DNA from: Congregibacter brevis
Lineage (GTDB): Bacteria; Pseudomonadota; Gammaproteobacteria; Pseudomonadales; Halieaceae
Direction of reading: 5' to 3'
NCBI RefSeq assembly: GCF_045689245.1
Contig: NZ_CP136865.1
Coordinates: 2,914,001-2,978,000 of the forward strand
DNA length: 64,000 nucleotides
Position 1 is the stretch's first letter. The number at the start of each line of letters is the position of its first letter. Made by a program: the position numbers and the translations under genes. A model generated the notes under the pieces. That model saw only the letters and a list, made by a program, of their open reading frames with translations, did not search any database and was not told the DNA's origin. This document shows positions 1 through 8,968 of the stretch, piece after piece.

Positions 1-407
1 TGAGGATCGTTGAGCAAGGCCTCGGAGCGTGCAACACCCTGCGGCGTCACAACCAAAGACAAACTCGCGACCACCATCATGATCAGCAAGGCAGGCGCTA
101 GTGTGAAACGCGCTAACTTTGCTGGGCCCACGCCACAAGCGCTGAGAATCACCATCTCACTTTCGACATAAAGCCGGCCGTAAGACATCAATATGCCGAT
201 AAACAAACCTAAGGGCAGCAATAACTCCATGAAGCCGGGTAGCCGATAAAACATGACTGGCAAAAGGATCTCAGCTGCCAACTTTCCTGACGCGGCCTCA
301 GCCAGGTACTTCACGAACCGTCCAGTGAGGATGATAGCGAGCAACACCGAACTCACCGCCAGAGTATGTCCAAGTACATCACTGCCCAAATAGCTACGCA
401 GCCTCAT
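1..407 (-). CDS. lptF: LPS export permease LptF, N-terminal part (cut by window edge)
   Basis: Reading the minus strand from an ATG at 407-405 gives an open frame of about 135 codons that leaves the window without a stop. It begins MRLRSYLGSDVLGHTLAVSS and has a hydrophobic first segment, a second around residues 55-75 with the family pattern PGFMELLLPLGLFIG, then SYGRLYVESEMVILSACG, and a third hydrophobic segment near residues 100-120. This is the YjgP/YjgQ family fold. LptF is an inner-membrane permease subunit of the LptB2FG transporter that extracts lipopolysaccharide and feeds it to LptC. The divergent arrangement with pepA is the usual gammaproteobacterial context, and lptG would be expected beyond the left edge. 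Gene identity is well supported; only the first third is visible. Confidence 0.93.
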   Translation of the reverse strand, partial: MRLRSYLGSDVLGHTLAVSSVLLAIILTGRFVKYLAEAASGKLAAEILLPVMFYRLPGFMELLLPLGLFIGILMSYGRLYVESEMVILSACGVGPAKLARFTLAPALLIMMVVASLSLVVTPQGVARSEALLNDP

Positions 408-507
408 CGAAAAGCAGACTCGAGTAGCGTAATTGGGCGTCTTGATAGTTCAGTTTGCACGCCGTTCATCTTACACTAGGCATTCTTATCTTTTAGAGAG
501 AATTACC

Positions 508-2001
508 ATGGCTGCACTTCGTTTTTCCGTCGCCGATCCTAAAAAAGCTTCTGCCAAGCGCACGCAGTGCGCCGTCCTTCCCGTTGGCAACACTCTCCGA
601 CTCAGTGATGCAGGGCGCGCGCTGGAAAAAGACAGTGCTGGCGTTCTGACAGCCGCTTTAAAGGCTGGGGAGTTTAAAGGGAACGTAGGCGAAACACTGC
701 TCGTGCACAGCCCCGGGTCCGCAGAACGCGTTCTCCTACTTGGAGTAGGAGATGGCAAACTTGCGCGTGACGGCTATCTGAAGATGAGCCGCACCCTGGC
801 CCGAGCTCTTCTTTCGAGCAAAGCCAGTGATGCGCAAATGCATATGGGCTCCCTGAAAGTCAGCAGCAGCGATTGGGACTGGCTGTGCCAGCGCATCGCT
901 ACCGATCTGGTTTATCACGGCTATCGCTATGCTCTCACCCTGTCCAACCCCAAGCCAGCCCCAGCTCTGAGCCGCTTTGTGCTTCTAAGTGCTGACACCG
1001 CGCTCGCACGGCGAGCCAAATCCGCCCTCAGTCGCGGGTCTCAGGCGGGCGCCGGCATTAATTTGGCACGAGAACTGGCAAACATGCCAGCGAATTACTG
1101 TACCCCCGAGCACTTAGCCAAAGAGGCGAGAAGACTTGCTCGTGGCAACGAAAAAGCGAGCTGCAAAGTACTCAATGAGAAGGCCATGGCCGAGCTAGGC
1201 ATGCATTCTCTGCTGTCCGTTACCGCGGGCACAGCTACCCCCGCAAAGCTTATTGTTTTGGAATATAAAGGTGGTAAGCGCGGTGACGCGCCTCACGTGC
1301 TTGTAGGCAAAGGCATTACCTTCGACAGCGGCGGAATCTCACTCAAGCCCGGCGCCAAAATGGATGAGATGAAATTTGATATGGGTGGCGCCGCCAGCGT
1401 GCTGGGAACCATGCAAGCCGTTATGGACATGGCACTGCCCCTCAACATTGTTGCGATCATCGCTGCAGCGGAGAACATGCCTAGTGGGACTGCTACAAAG
1501 CCAGGCGACGTAGTGACATCCATGGCAGGCATAACCATTGAAGTATTGAATACCGATGCCGAGGGTCGCTTGGTTCTCTGTGATGCCCTCACCTACGCAG
1601 AACGATTCAAGCCTGCAAGTGTGGTTGATATAGCCACCCTCACTGGGGCCTGCGTTGTTGCGCTGGGAAGCCACGCCTCAGGCTTGTATGCAAACGATGA
1701 AAAACTCGCTACCCAACTGCTGGATGCGGGCACCTCTAGTCACGACCGCGCCTGGCGCATGCCGCTTTGGGACGACTATCAACGACAGCTCGACAGCAAT
1801 TTTGCGGACATGGGCAATATTGGTGGTCCCGGAGGCGGAAGCGTTACTGCTGCGTGCTTCCTGTCTCGCTTTGCTACAAAGTACAACTGGGCGCATCTGG
1901 ATATCGCGGGATCAGCCTGGGATTCGGCACCGAAAGGAGCGACAGGTCGACCTGTGGGTTTGCTGACCCAGTACCTCTGTGACCGAGCGTCGGCTGCTTG
2001 A
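508..2001 (+). CDS. pepA: Leucyl aminopeptidase PepA (M17)
   Basis: This 497-residue protein is a cytosolic M17 metallo-aminopeptidase, which removes N-terminal residues from peptides using two metal ions; E. coli PepA has 503 residues. The C-terminal catalytic half carries VGKGITFDSGGISLKP with the metal-ligand lysine and aspartate, and the signature NTDAEGRL starting at residue 348. The ATG at 508 was chosen because it follows an AGAGAG ribosome site by eight bases and matches family length. An upstream in-frame start at 433 would add 25 unrelated residues. In E. coli PepA also binds DNA at xer sites and carAB; whether this one does cannot be read from the sequence. Its stop overlaps the holC start, so the two are translationally coupled. 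Confidence 0.97.
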   Translation: MAALRFSVADPKKASAKRTQCAVLPVGNTLRLSDAGRALEKDSAGVLTAALKAGEFKGNVGETLLVHSPGSAERVLLLGVGDGKLARDGYLKMSRTLARALLSSKASDAQMHMGSLKVSSSDWDWLCQRIATDLVYHGYRYALTLSNPKPAPALSRFVLLSADTALARRAKSALSRGSQAGAGINLARELANMPANYCTPEHLAKEARRLARGNEKASCKVLNEKAMAELGMHSLLSVTAGTATPAKLIVLEYKGGKRGDAPHVLVGKGITFDSGGISLKPGAKMDEMKFDMGGAASVLGTMQAVMDMALPLNIVAIIAAAENMPSGTATKPGDVVTSMAGITIEVLNTDAEGRLVLCDALTYAERFKPASVVDIATLTGACVVALGSHASGLYANDEKLATQLLDAGTSSHDRAWRMPLWDDYQRQLDSNFADMGNIGGPGGGSVTAACFLSRFATKYNWAHLDIAGSAWDSAPKGATGRPVGLLTQYLCDRASAA

Positions 2002-2426
2002 CCCGCGTCGGCTTCTACATTATTGAGAATACTGATGCCGACAGTCGTGCCCGTCTGGCTCTTCGCTTAGCGGAGAAAGCGCACAAGCGCGGGCATCGAA
2101 TCTTCATCAATAGCGAAAGCGAAGCACAGGCCAGGCAGCTCGACGAGCTGCTCTGGAGTTTTCGACCCGCGAGCTTTCTGCCCCACGCGCTCTCTTGTGA
2201 TGACGCCGATGAGCAAATCTGTATCGGTTGGGGGCAGGAACCTCAGGGCCATGACGATCTGCTTATTAATCTGCAAACCAGCGTGCCGGATTTCATTGGA
2301 CGCTTTCAACGAGTGGCCGAATTAGTGAATCAGGAACCCGCAAGGCTCGAAGCCCTCCGCCACTCCTGGCGACACTACCGAGAGCGGGGCTACGCGTTGG
2401 AAGAACATCGCCTCCCCAGCGTATAA
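1998..2426 (+). CDS. holC: DNA polymerase III chi subunit HolC
   Basis: The 142-residue product matches HolC, the clamp-loader accessory subunit that pairs with psi and binds single-stranded DNA-binding protein during replication. Visible family features are the N-terminal VGFYIIEN strand, the central LWSFRPASFLPH motif, LLINLQTSVP, and the C-terminal WRHYRERGYALEEH. It starts with TTG at 1998 inside the pepA stop (TTGA overlap), the usual pepA-holC-valS gene order. No better ATG is available without losing the first conserved strand. About 140 bases without a gene follow before valS; I see no clear terminator or RNA there. Confidence 0.95.
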   Translation: MTRVGFYIIENTDADSRARLALRLAEKAHKRGHRIFINSESEAQARQLDELLWSFRPASFLPHALSCDDADEQICIGWGQEPQGHDDLLINLQTSVPDFIGRFQRVAELVNQEPARLEALRHSWRHYRERGYALEEHRLPSV

Positions 2427-2566
2427 TCCTCGATCTTTTGTGATGCACTGCACAAGCAAACGTTTGGGCAGCAACTAACCACCCACTAATGCCAGCGCAC
2501 TGGCAGGCAAGGTTTCGGCACAGGGCCGACGCTTGCCGCGACGCTCGTGAGACCGACAGACTAGCT

Positions 2567-5332
2567 ATGGACAAGACATTTCAACCCGCTGATTTGGAAC
2601 AGCGTTGGTATAAACGCTGGGAAGAAGCGGGCTATTTTGCCCCGCAGGGAGGCGAAGAACCCTACTCCATCATGATCCCGCCGCCCAATGTCACTGGCAG
2701 CCTGCACATGGGCCACGGCTTTCAGGAAACCATCATCGATGCCCTGGTGCGTTATCACCGTATGGCGGGCTTTGACACATTGTGGCAGGTAGGTACCGAC
2801 CATGCCGGCATTGCAACGCAGATGGTCGTAGAGCGCCAGTTAGCTGCTGATGGCAAAGACCGTCACGAGATCGGTAGAGATGCTTTCATCGAAAAAATCT
2901 GGGACTGGAAAGCAACATCGGGCGGGACCATTACACAGCAGCTGCGTCGCCTCGGTGCTTCTCCAGACTGGTCCCGAGAGCGTTTCACCATGGACGAAGG
3001 CCTATCGGAGGCGGTTCAGGAGACCTTCATTCGTCTCTACAAAGAAAAGCTCATCTACCGAGGTCAGCGCTTAGTCAATTGGGATCCAGCGCTGCACACG
3101 GCTATCTCGGACCTTGAAGTTATATCGGAAGAAGAACAGGGCAAAATGTGGCACTTTCGCTATCCCCTAGCGGATGGCTCAGGGCACCTTACCGTTGCAA
3201 CCACTCGGCCAGAGACAATGTTGGGTGACGCAGCTGTGGCCGTGCATCCTGATGACGAACGCTACGCCCACCTGGTAGGCAAAGAAATTGAATTGCCTCT
3301 CTGTGATCGCCGCATCCCCATTATCGCTGACGACTATGTGGACCCCGAATTCGGCACGGGCTGTGTAAAGATCACCCCCGCCCACGATTTTAATGACTAC
3401 GAAGTCGGTCAGCGCCACAACTTACCGCTGCTAAATATCTTTGATGACGATGCTGCCATCAATGACCAAGCCCCTGAGTTTTACCGCGGCATGGATCGCT
3501 TCACTGCTCGGGAGAAAATCGTCGAGGACTTGCGCCACCTGGATCTCCTCGAGAAAATCGACGACCACGTTTTGAAGGTTCCTCGCGGTGATCGCAGCGG
3601 GGTTGTCGTAGAGCCCTACCTCACGCAGCAATGGTATGTAGATGCTAAAGCCCTGGCGGGGCCCGCCATCGAGGCTGTAGAGAGTGGGCAGATAGAATTT
3701 GTTCCCAAGCAGTGGGAGAACACCTATTTTGCCTGGATGCGTGACATCCAGGACTGGTGCATCAGTCGGCAACTCTGGTGGGGCCATCGTATTCCCGCCT
3801 GGTTTGATGCCGACGGCAACATCTATGTAGGCACCGATGAAGAGAATGTTCGCAAAGAACACGGTCTGGACAACAGCGTGCCCCTGCATCAGGACGAGGA
3901 TGTACTCGACACCTGGTTTTCTTCCGCCCTATGGACCTTTAGCACCCTTGGCTGGCCGCAGGATAATGAGCTACTCCAGCGCTACCACCCTACCAGCGTT
4001 TTGGTAACCGGCTTTGACATCATCTTTTTCTGGGTTGCCAGAATGATCATGATGACCCTGCACCTGCGAGGTGAAGTCCCCTTCAAGCAGGTCTATGTGC
4101 ATGGCCTGGTGCGGGATGCCGAGGGCCAGAAGATGTCCAAATCGAAAGGCAACGTCCTCGACCCCATCGACCTCATTGACGGCATTGACCTGCACAGTCT
4201 GGTAGAGAAACGCACCTCCGGCCTTATGCAACCGCAGCAGGCCGAGCGCATTCGCGAAGCAACGCTCCGCCAATTTCCCGATGGTATCAACGCTTATGGA
4301 ACCGACGCCTTGCGGTTTACCTTTTACTCTTTAGCGGCTACCGGGCGTGACATTAAGTTTGATATTGGACGCATAGAGGGTTTTCGCAATTTCTGTAACA
4401 AAATATGGAATGCGGCGCGCTTTGTTCTCATGAATTGTGAAGGCAAAGACTGCGGCGTAGACGATAGCCTGCCCGTTACCTTGGGCACTGCAGAACTCTG
4501 GATTGAAAGCGAACTCCAACGCGCGCTGGAGCGGTTCAGGAAATCCATCACCACCTACCGCTTTGATTTGGCATCTCAGGCGCTCTACGACTTCATCTGG
4601 AACGAGTACTGCGACTGGTATCTTGAGCTGTCAAAGGTCGCCCTACGGGATGAAAGTGATCCTGCTGTAGCCCGAGGCATTCGAAAAACACTGATCCGAA
4701 CGTTGGAGCAAAGCCTCCGTGCGCTCCACCCCTTAATGCCCTATATCACCGAAGAGATCTGGCAGAGTGTCGCCCCTCTGGCAGGGGCGTCAGGTCCAAC
4801 GATCATGCTCCAAGCGTTCCCGGTCGAGAATGCCGGATGCATCGATGAAGCCGCCGTCGCAGACATCGAGTGGCTAAAAAGCTTTGCCCTTGCAGTTCGA
4901 ACTATTCGCGGAGAAATGAACATCCCACCGGGCAAACGTTTACCTGTCCTTCTGCGCGAGGGCGATGGAGACGATCCCCGCAGGGTCACCACTCTGGAAA
5001 CGCAACTCAAGCAGCTCGCAGGCCTCGACAGCATTGAGTGGCTCAAGAGCGAAGCACCAGCGAGCGCAACGGGACTTTGCGGAAAACTGGAAATCCTAGT
5101 GCCGCTAGCCGACCTCATTGATCGCGACGCTGAGTTGGCGCGACTGGACAAAGAAGTCGAAAAGATCCGTGGTGAGTTGAAACGGATACAAGGTAAGCTG
5201 AATAATGCAGGCTTTGTGGCAAAAGCCCCGACCGAGGTCGTCGCAAAAGAGCAAGAAAAACTGCAGTTTCAGGAAACAAACCTCGAAAAGCTGCTGCTGC
5301 AGCGAGAGCAGTTGAGTAACATCTCTACCTAG
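2567..5332 (+). CDS. valS: Valyl-tRNA synthetase
   Basis: This is a 921-residue class Ia aminoacyl-tRNA synthetase that charges tRNA-Val; E. coli ValS has 951 residues. The HIGH-type motif is HMGH at residues 47-50 (context PPNVTGSLHMGHGF) and the KMSKS loop is at residues 522-526. Between them lies the CP1 editing domain with the TTRPETMLGD motif. The C-terminal anticodon-binding domain is followed by a charged coiled-coil tail of about 65 residues rich in Glu, Lys and Leu, as in other ValS proteins. The ATG at 2567 (MDKTFQPADLEQRW) was chosen by homology; a frame extension back to 2489 encodes 26 unrelated residues. It lies downstream of holC, which is typical. Confidence 0.98.
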   Translation: MDKTFQPADLEQRWYKRWEEAGYFAPQGGEEPYSIMIPPPNVTGSLHMGHGFQETIIDALVRYHRMAGFDTLWQVGTDHAGIATQMVVERQLAADGKDRHEIGRDAFIEKIWDWKATSGGTITQQLRRLGASPDWSRERFTMDEGLSEAVQETFIRLYKEKLIYRGQRLVNWDPALHTAISDLEVISEEEQGKMWHFRYPLADGSGHLTVATTRPETMLGDAAVAVHPDDERYAHLVGKEIELPLCDRRIPIIADDYVDPEFGTGCVKITPAHDFNDYEVGQRHNLPLLNIFDDDAAINDQAPEFYRGMDRFTAREKIVEDLRHLDLLEKIDDHVLKVPRGDRSGVVVEPYLTQQWYVDAKALAGPAIEAVESGQIEFVPKQWENTYFAWMRDIQDWCISRQLWWGHRIPAWFDADGNIYVGTDEENVRKEHGLDNSVPLHQDEDVLDTWFSSALWTFSTLGWPQDNELLQRYHPTSVLVTGFDIIFFWVARMIMMTLHLRGEVPFKQVYVHGLVRDAEGQKMSKSKGNVLDPIDLIDGIDLHSLVEKRTSGLMQPQQAERIREATLRQFPDGINAYGTDALRFTFYSLAATGRDIKFDIGRIEGFRNFCNKIWNAARFVLMNCEGKDCGVDDSLPVTLGTAELWIESELQRALERFRKSITTYRFDLASQALYDFIWNEYCDWYLELSKVALRDESDPAVARGIRKTLIRTLEQSLRALHPLMPYITEEIWQSVAPLAGASGPTIMLQAFPVENAGCIDEAAVADIEWLKSFALAVRTIRGEMNIPPGKRLPVLLREGDGDDPRRVTTLETQLKQLAGLDSIEWLKSEAPASATGLCGKLEILVPLADLIDRDAELARLDKEVEKIRGELKRIQGKLNNAGFVAKAPTEVVAKEQEKLQFQETNLEKLLLQREQLSNIST

Positions 5333-5379
5333 ACTGACCGCAGAGTCAGCTATAAAAATGAAATACCGGAGAAGCGCGA

Positions 5380-5592
5380 ATGAGCGAGAAAATGAATGGC
5401 ACGGTTAAGTGGTTTAACAATGCCAAAGGTTTTGGATTTATTACAGGGGAAAGCTTCGATGGAGATGTGTTTGTGCACTTTCGCTCCATCCAGGGAGATG
5501 GTTTTAGAACCCTGAACGAGGGCGAGGAAGTCGAATTCACGTTGACCGAAGGACCCAAGGGTCTGCAGGCCGAAGACGTCGCCAAAATTTAG
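5380..5592 (+). CDS. Small cold-shock domain protein (CspA family)
   Basis: The 70-residue product is a single cold-shock domain, an OB-fold that binds single-stranded RNA or DNA. RNP1 (KGFGFI) and RNP2 (VFVHF) are intact, and the start NGTVKWFNNAKGFGF is classical. A GGAG ribosome site precedes the ATG. The C-terminal half (GDGFRTLNEGEEVEFTLTEG) is typical. It lies 47 bases after valS and about 40 bases before a second, longer gene that also ends in a cold-shock domain, so the two may be cotranscribed. No long 5' leader like that of cspA is present, so temperature control by leader folding is not evident. Confidence 0.93.
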   Translation: MSEKMNGTVKWFNNAKGFGFITGESFDGDVFVHFRSIQGDGFRTLNEGEEVEFTLTEGPKGLQAEDVAKI

Positions 5593-5596
5593 TTAC

Positions 5597-5612
5597 TCGC
5601 CCTAAGGGGCGA
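5597..5612 (+). other. Small hairpin between the two cold-shock genes
   Basis: TCGCCC at 5597-5602 pairs with GGGCGA at 5607-5612 around a four-base loop. There is no U tract after it, so it is not a convincing terminator. It may be a weak attenuator or processing structure between the two genes, or mere chance. Confidence 0.3.
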
Positions 5613-5635
5613 CCACCTTCACTTTAAGGAGTCTC

Positions 5636-6139
5636 ATGTCTATTCCAGGCAAAGTGCTGATCGCCTTGTTGTCAGCACTCGCAGTTTCAGCTTTCGCTAC
5701 CACTTTCTATGAAAGCCATACCATCGGCAGCCTTTTCCCGGCCGCTGCCATCGCGGCGGTACTCGCGGTGTTACTGAGTCACCGCGCTCTACCGATGCCT
5801 GCGGGCTTGAGCAGCAACAGCCCCGCAGTGCATAAGCCAGCAAAACCAAACAAGAATAAGCCCCCCAAAAAGCCCAAGGCTGAAAAGAAGTCGGAGAAAA
5901 AACCCAAGAAAGCGCCGGAAAAGTCAGCGGGCAAAGCTGAGACCGGTACGGTTAAGTGGTTTAACGGCACTAAGGGCTTCGGTTTCATCATTCGCGAGAA
6001 CGGTGAAGAAATATTCGTACATCATCGATCGATAGTTGGCGAGGGTCGTCGCAGCCTCCGTGACGGCGCAGCTGTGAAGTACAGTGTTGTCACGACCGAT
6101 AAAGGTCCCCAAGCGGAAGAAGTCGAGGCGCTCGATTAA
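5636..6139 (+). CDS. Predicted membrane-anchored cold-shock domain protein
   Basis: The 167-residue product has three parts. Residues 6-25 and 31-48 are hydrophobic and look like two membrane helices or a helical hairpin. Residues 65-100 are a lysine/proline-rich linker (repeated KP, PKK, EKK units). Residues 103-167 form a complete cold-shock domain starting TGTVKWFNGTKGFGFI. RNP1 is intact; RNP2 reads IFVHH, with histidine where phenylalanine is common. The basic linker would sit in the cytosol, possibly next to nucleic acid, and hold the RNA-binding domain at the membrane. A known family couples a cold-shock domain to DUF1294 helices, but there the cold-shock domain comes first. An AAGGAG ribosome site precedes the ATG. 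The stop is two bases from the next gene. Confidence 0.85.
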   Translation: MSIPGKVLIALLSALAVSAFATTFYESHTIGSLFPAAAIAAVLAVLLSHRALPMPAGLSSNSPAVHKPAKPNKNKPPKKPKAEKKSEKKPKKAPEKSAGKAETGTVKWFNGTKGFGFIIRENGEEIFVHHRSIVGEGRRSLRDGAAVKYSVVTTDKGPQAEEVEALD

Positions 6140-6141
6140 GC

Positions 6142-6756
6142 ATGGCCGCTATCCAGCAGCATCGCTACAGGGGCGTCATCCTCCCAACATCGAGTCACCC
6201 GGAGATTCGACGGACTAAGCGGGAACAGGACGCACCATCCATCCATGGTAACAAGCTATGGAAGTCAAGCTGTCTCGTGATCGACTATCTGCACAAGAAC
6301 TCTGAGCCTGCACCAGAAAAAGTGTTAGATGTGGGCTGCGGTTGGGGCATAGGCGGCATCTGGTGCGCAAAGCGATTTGGAGCGTCCGTAACGTCAGTGG
6401 ACGCCGATCCGAACGTATTTCCCTTTCTGGATGTGACGGCCGAGCTTAACGGCGTAAGTACCAAGTCTCGCGTCGCGAGGTTTGAAAAGCTTAACGGAAA
6501 ATTCCTTCGTGACTTTGATACCTTGATAGCCGCAGATATCTGCTTTTGGGATGAGCTCGTGGATCCCGTAAGCAACATGGTCAATCGTGCCCTGAAAGCG
6601 GGTGTGAAGCGCATCATCATCGCAGACCCCGAGCGCCCAACATTCCATGAAATGGCCGAGCGTTGCGTCGTCCGCCACGGTGGCGAAGTACTCGAATGGA
6701 AAACCAAGGGCAGCCTGGCCGCTCGAGGTGCTCTTCTGGTGATCAACAACTACTAG
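6142..6756 (+). CDS. SAM-dependent methyltransferase (class I, METTL-like)
   Basis: The 204-residue product has the class I SAM-binding motif VLDVGCGWGIGGIWCAKRFG at about residues 62-81 and the acidic motif II ending VDADP. The motif GNKLWKSS before the SAM fold and ADICFWDE after it resemble the protein-lysine methyltransferase group that includes METTL20/21. The substrate cannot be read from sequence; a protein side chain is the likeliest guess. The gene begins two bases after the membrane-anchored cold-shock gene, so the two are almost certainly cotranscribed. It is followed by a convergent gene with a 46-base gap. Confidence 0.8.
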   Translation: MAAIQQHRYRGVILPTSSHPEIRRTKREQDAPSIHGNKLWKSSCLVIDYLHKNSEPAPEKVLDVGCGWGIGGIWCAKRFGASVTSVDADPNVFPFLDVTAELNGVSTKSRVARFEKLNGKFLRDFDTLIAADICFWDELVDPVSNMVNRALKAGVKRIIIADPERPTFHEMAERCVVRHGGEVLEWKTKGSLAARGALLVINNY

Positions 6757-6802
6757 ATAGTTAACCTCGCCTGCGGGCTTGGATTCCCGTGGCGACTTAC
6801 GG

Positions 6803-8089
6803 TCACCTTTGAATCAACCTGTAACGGGCCTCAATGTTTTCGCTGGAAGTTATGCGGCCGTCGTCCATCGCAGGGCGAAAGCGCGTTGTTTGAATGTATC
6901 GTTGCAGTAAAGCCGCGGAGCGCGTTCTACCTAGGCCACTGGGTGCGACGTCCGCTATCGCTCTACCGTCCTCTCGAACCTTAAGACGCACGAAAAATAG
7001 ACCGTCACCGTCCTCCAGACCGGATTCCCAGAATACGCCGTTGTCAGGCAGCGGGACCGGCTTGGAAAACCACTCCGTGGCAAGACTATTCAGGCCGCCG
7101 GCGTCAAGATCACGCCAAATCCCCTCGTAAACAGCGCGGGCCTCTCTGGCAGCCCCATGCCATTGAAGCCAGTCTGCCAGTGCGAGTTGCGTTTCGGCTC
7201 GAAGTTCAAGTTCTTCAGACGGAATGGCTGCAAGCAAATCATCGAGTAAGCGTCGCCCTGCAGCGCGAACTGTTCGTTGAAGGTTTTCGAGGCGCTCCTG
7301 CTGCAGGCTAAAGTCTCTAGGATCATCCACACTACTGGGAAACCCCGTCCTACGGTCCCGATACAAGGGTTGTGGCTCCACCAGATCCTCTATGAGATAA
7401 AGGGTTTTTAACTGGCTGAAAGTGGCATCTTTGAATCGTAGGTAGTCGATCCCCCGTTCGTCAGACACAAGGATTTCCAATAGATCCTCATGCATTTCAT
7501 GAAGGTCTAAGAGACGAGTCAGGAGGTCTCTATCTTGGCCACGGCGAAGTACTTCTCGCTGCCAGCGCAGGTACTCCATGGTGGCGCTCCAACGAAGCCC
7601 ATCCCACGGTGGCCGGCCTGAGCCATACAAACGAAAAAAATAGTTGTAGCGCTCATCCAGGGCCGTGAAATCACCTTCCCGACGCAAGCTATCTAACATC
7701 GCCCTCAGCACCGGCCTCTGCGCAACGCTATATAAGCCCTCATTTAGACGTATCAGATGCAGCGCCCGCGCGCGGCTTTTGCGTGCAGCTGCGATATCTC
7801 CCATCGCTTCCTGGGCGCGCGCGAGGGAATCCAGTGTCTCCGCCAGGCTCATGGCGTAAGGGCCATCGCGATATTCCTGTTCGATAAGTCTTTCACTCAG
7901 TGCACGTACAAGCGCCGTTGACTGTTTATCACTGGAGATTGAAGCCGGCGTATTAGGGTCTGGCGACGTTTCATCGGGCCAGACTCGCTCGGCCTCGACG
8001 AAGTACTTGCCATAAGGCCCCGCAGCAGCCAGGGCGAGGGGGCTCGCAAGCGTCAGCACGACAGGGATGAGTAACGGTAATAGACGCAT
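6803..8089 (-). CDS. Secreted/periplasmic protein with TonB C-terminal-like domain
   Basis: The 428-residue product has a clear N-terminal signal peptide (MRLLPLLIPVVLTLASPLALA, cleavage after about residue 22). Residues 55-320 are helical and TPR-like, with repeated Leu/Ala/Arg helices. The last 80 residues, with VRLKVREDGRAIADV and then a TTRFRPAMDDGRI segment, look like the TonB-C/energy-transduction fold. There is no N-terminal anchor or proline-rich stalk, so it is not a canonical TonB. Similar proteins are annotated only as hypothetical or energy-transducer-like. It diverges from tatD across about 50 bases. Function unknown. Confidence 0.75.
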   Translation of the reverse strand: MRLLPLLIPVVLTLASPLALAAAGPYGKYFVEAERVWPDETSPDPNTPASISSDKQSTALVRALSERLIEQEYRDGPYAMSLAETLDSLARAQEAMGDIAAARKSRARALHLIRLNEGLYSVAQRPVLRAMLDSLRREGDFTALDERYNYFFRLYGSGRPPWDGLRWSATMEYLRWQREVLRRGQDRDLLTRLLDLHEMHEDLLEILVSDERGIDYLRFKDATFSQLKTLYLIEDLVEPQPLYRDRRTGFPSSVDDPRDFSLQQERLENLQRTVRAAGRRLLDDLLAAIPSEELELRAETQLALADWLQWHGAAREARAVYEGIWRDLDAGGLNSLATEWFSKPVPLPDNGVFWESGLEDGDGLFFVRLKVREDGRAIADVAPSGLGRTRSAALLQRYIQTTRFRPAMDDGRITSSENIEARYRLIQR

Positions 8090-8140
8090 AGAGGCGATAT
8101 AATGACGGAACTTTATGCCTGATACACCTTCTTAGCGCCC

Positions 8141-8968
8141 ATGAGTAAAAAACAACGACGGGATATCCCGCGCTTCGCGCATCCCATTATTGAGACCCAT
8201 TGTCACCTCGACTACCTGGAACCTGATTCTCTCTCTGAGGAACTGCTCAACGCCCGGGATGTAGGCGTGGAAAGAATCATCACAATTGCTGTTAGTCCAG
8301 ACAATCTCGACAAGGTTCAGGCCATAGCGCGGCGTGAAGATCGTGTGTACTGCACTCAAGGTGTGCACCCCCACGAGGCAGAAAACTACTCGTCAGAAGT
8401 GGATTCACGTATTCGTGAGGGAGCATCTGATCCGAACGTTATCGCTATTGGCGAGATAGGCCTAGATTACTACTACGATCACGCGGATCGCGGCGTTCAG
8501 CGTAAGGTTTTTGCGGATCAGTTAGAAATCGCCGCCGCCTGCGATTTACCAGTCGTGATTCATAGCCGCGACGCTGACGAAGACATGCAGGCGATATTGT
8601 CCGAGCACCTGGATCGCCTACCTAAGCGGGGTGTTATTCACAGCTTTAGCTCAGGGCTGGCTCTGGCTGAATTCGCGTTGGACGCGAATTTCATGCTCGG
8701 TTTCAACGGCATGGTGACCTTCAATCGCGCTGACAACGTAAGAGACGCCGTGGCAATCACGCCTTTGGACCAGCTTCTACTGGAAACAGATGCCCCCTAT
8801 TTAACCCCTGTGCCTTATCGCGGACGTAGCAACGGGCCTCGCTATCTCCCCTTCATCGCAGAAAAAATTGCCGAGATAAAAGAAATGCCCATCGATACCC
8901 TTCTCGCTCAGTGCTACGCCAACAGCGAGCAGTTGTTCTTCACCACTTCTGACTCGGGAGCCGTTTGA
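8141..8968 (+). CDS. TatD-family metal-dependent hydrolase
   Basis: The 275-residue product is a TIM-barrel TatD hydrolase. Expected metal ligands are visible: HCH in ETHCHLDYLEP near residue 20, the glutamate in GEIGLDYYYD, histidines in VIHSRDAD and GVIHSFSSG, and the aspartate in LLETDAPYL. TatD-family members are metal-dependent 3'-5' exonucleases or deoxyribonucleases; the physiological substrate of this paralogue is not determined. Its stop overlaps the rapA start by one base (TGATG), so the two genes are coupled, possibly for nucleic-acid maintenance. Confidence 0.9.
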   Translation: MSKKQRRDIPRFAHPIIETHCHLDYLEPDSLSEELLNARDVGVERIITIAVSPDNLDKVQAIARREDRVYCTQGVHPHEAENYSSEVDSRIREGASDPNVIAIGEIGLDYYYDHADRGVQRKVFADQLEIAAACDLPVVIHSRDADEDMQAILSEHLDRLPKRGVIHSFSSGLALAEFALDANFMLGFNGMVTFNRADNVRDAVAITPLDQLLLETDAPYLTPVPYRGRSNGPRYLPFIAEKIAEIKEMPIDTLLAQCYANSEQLFFTTSDSGAV

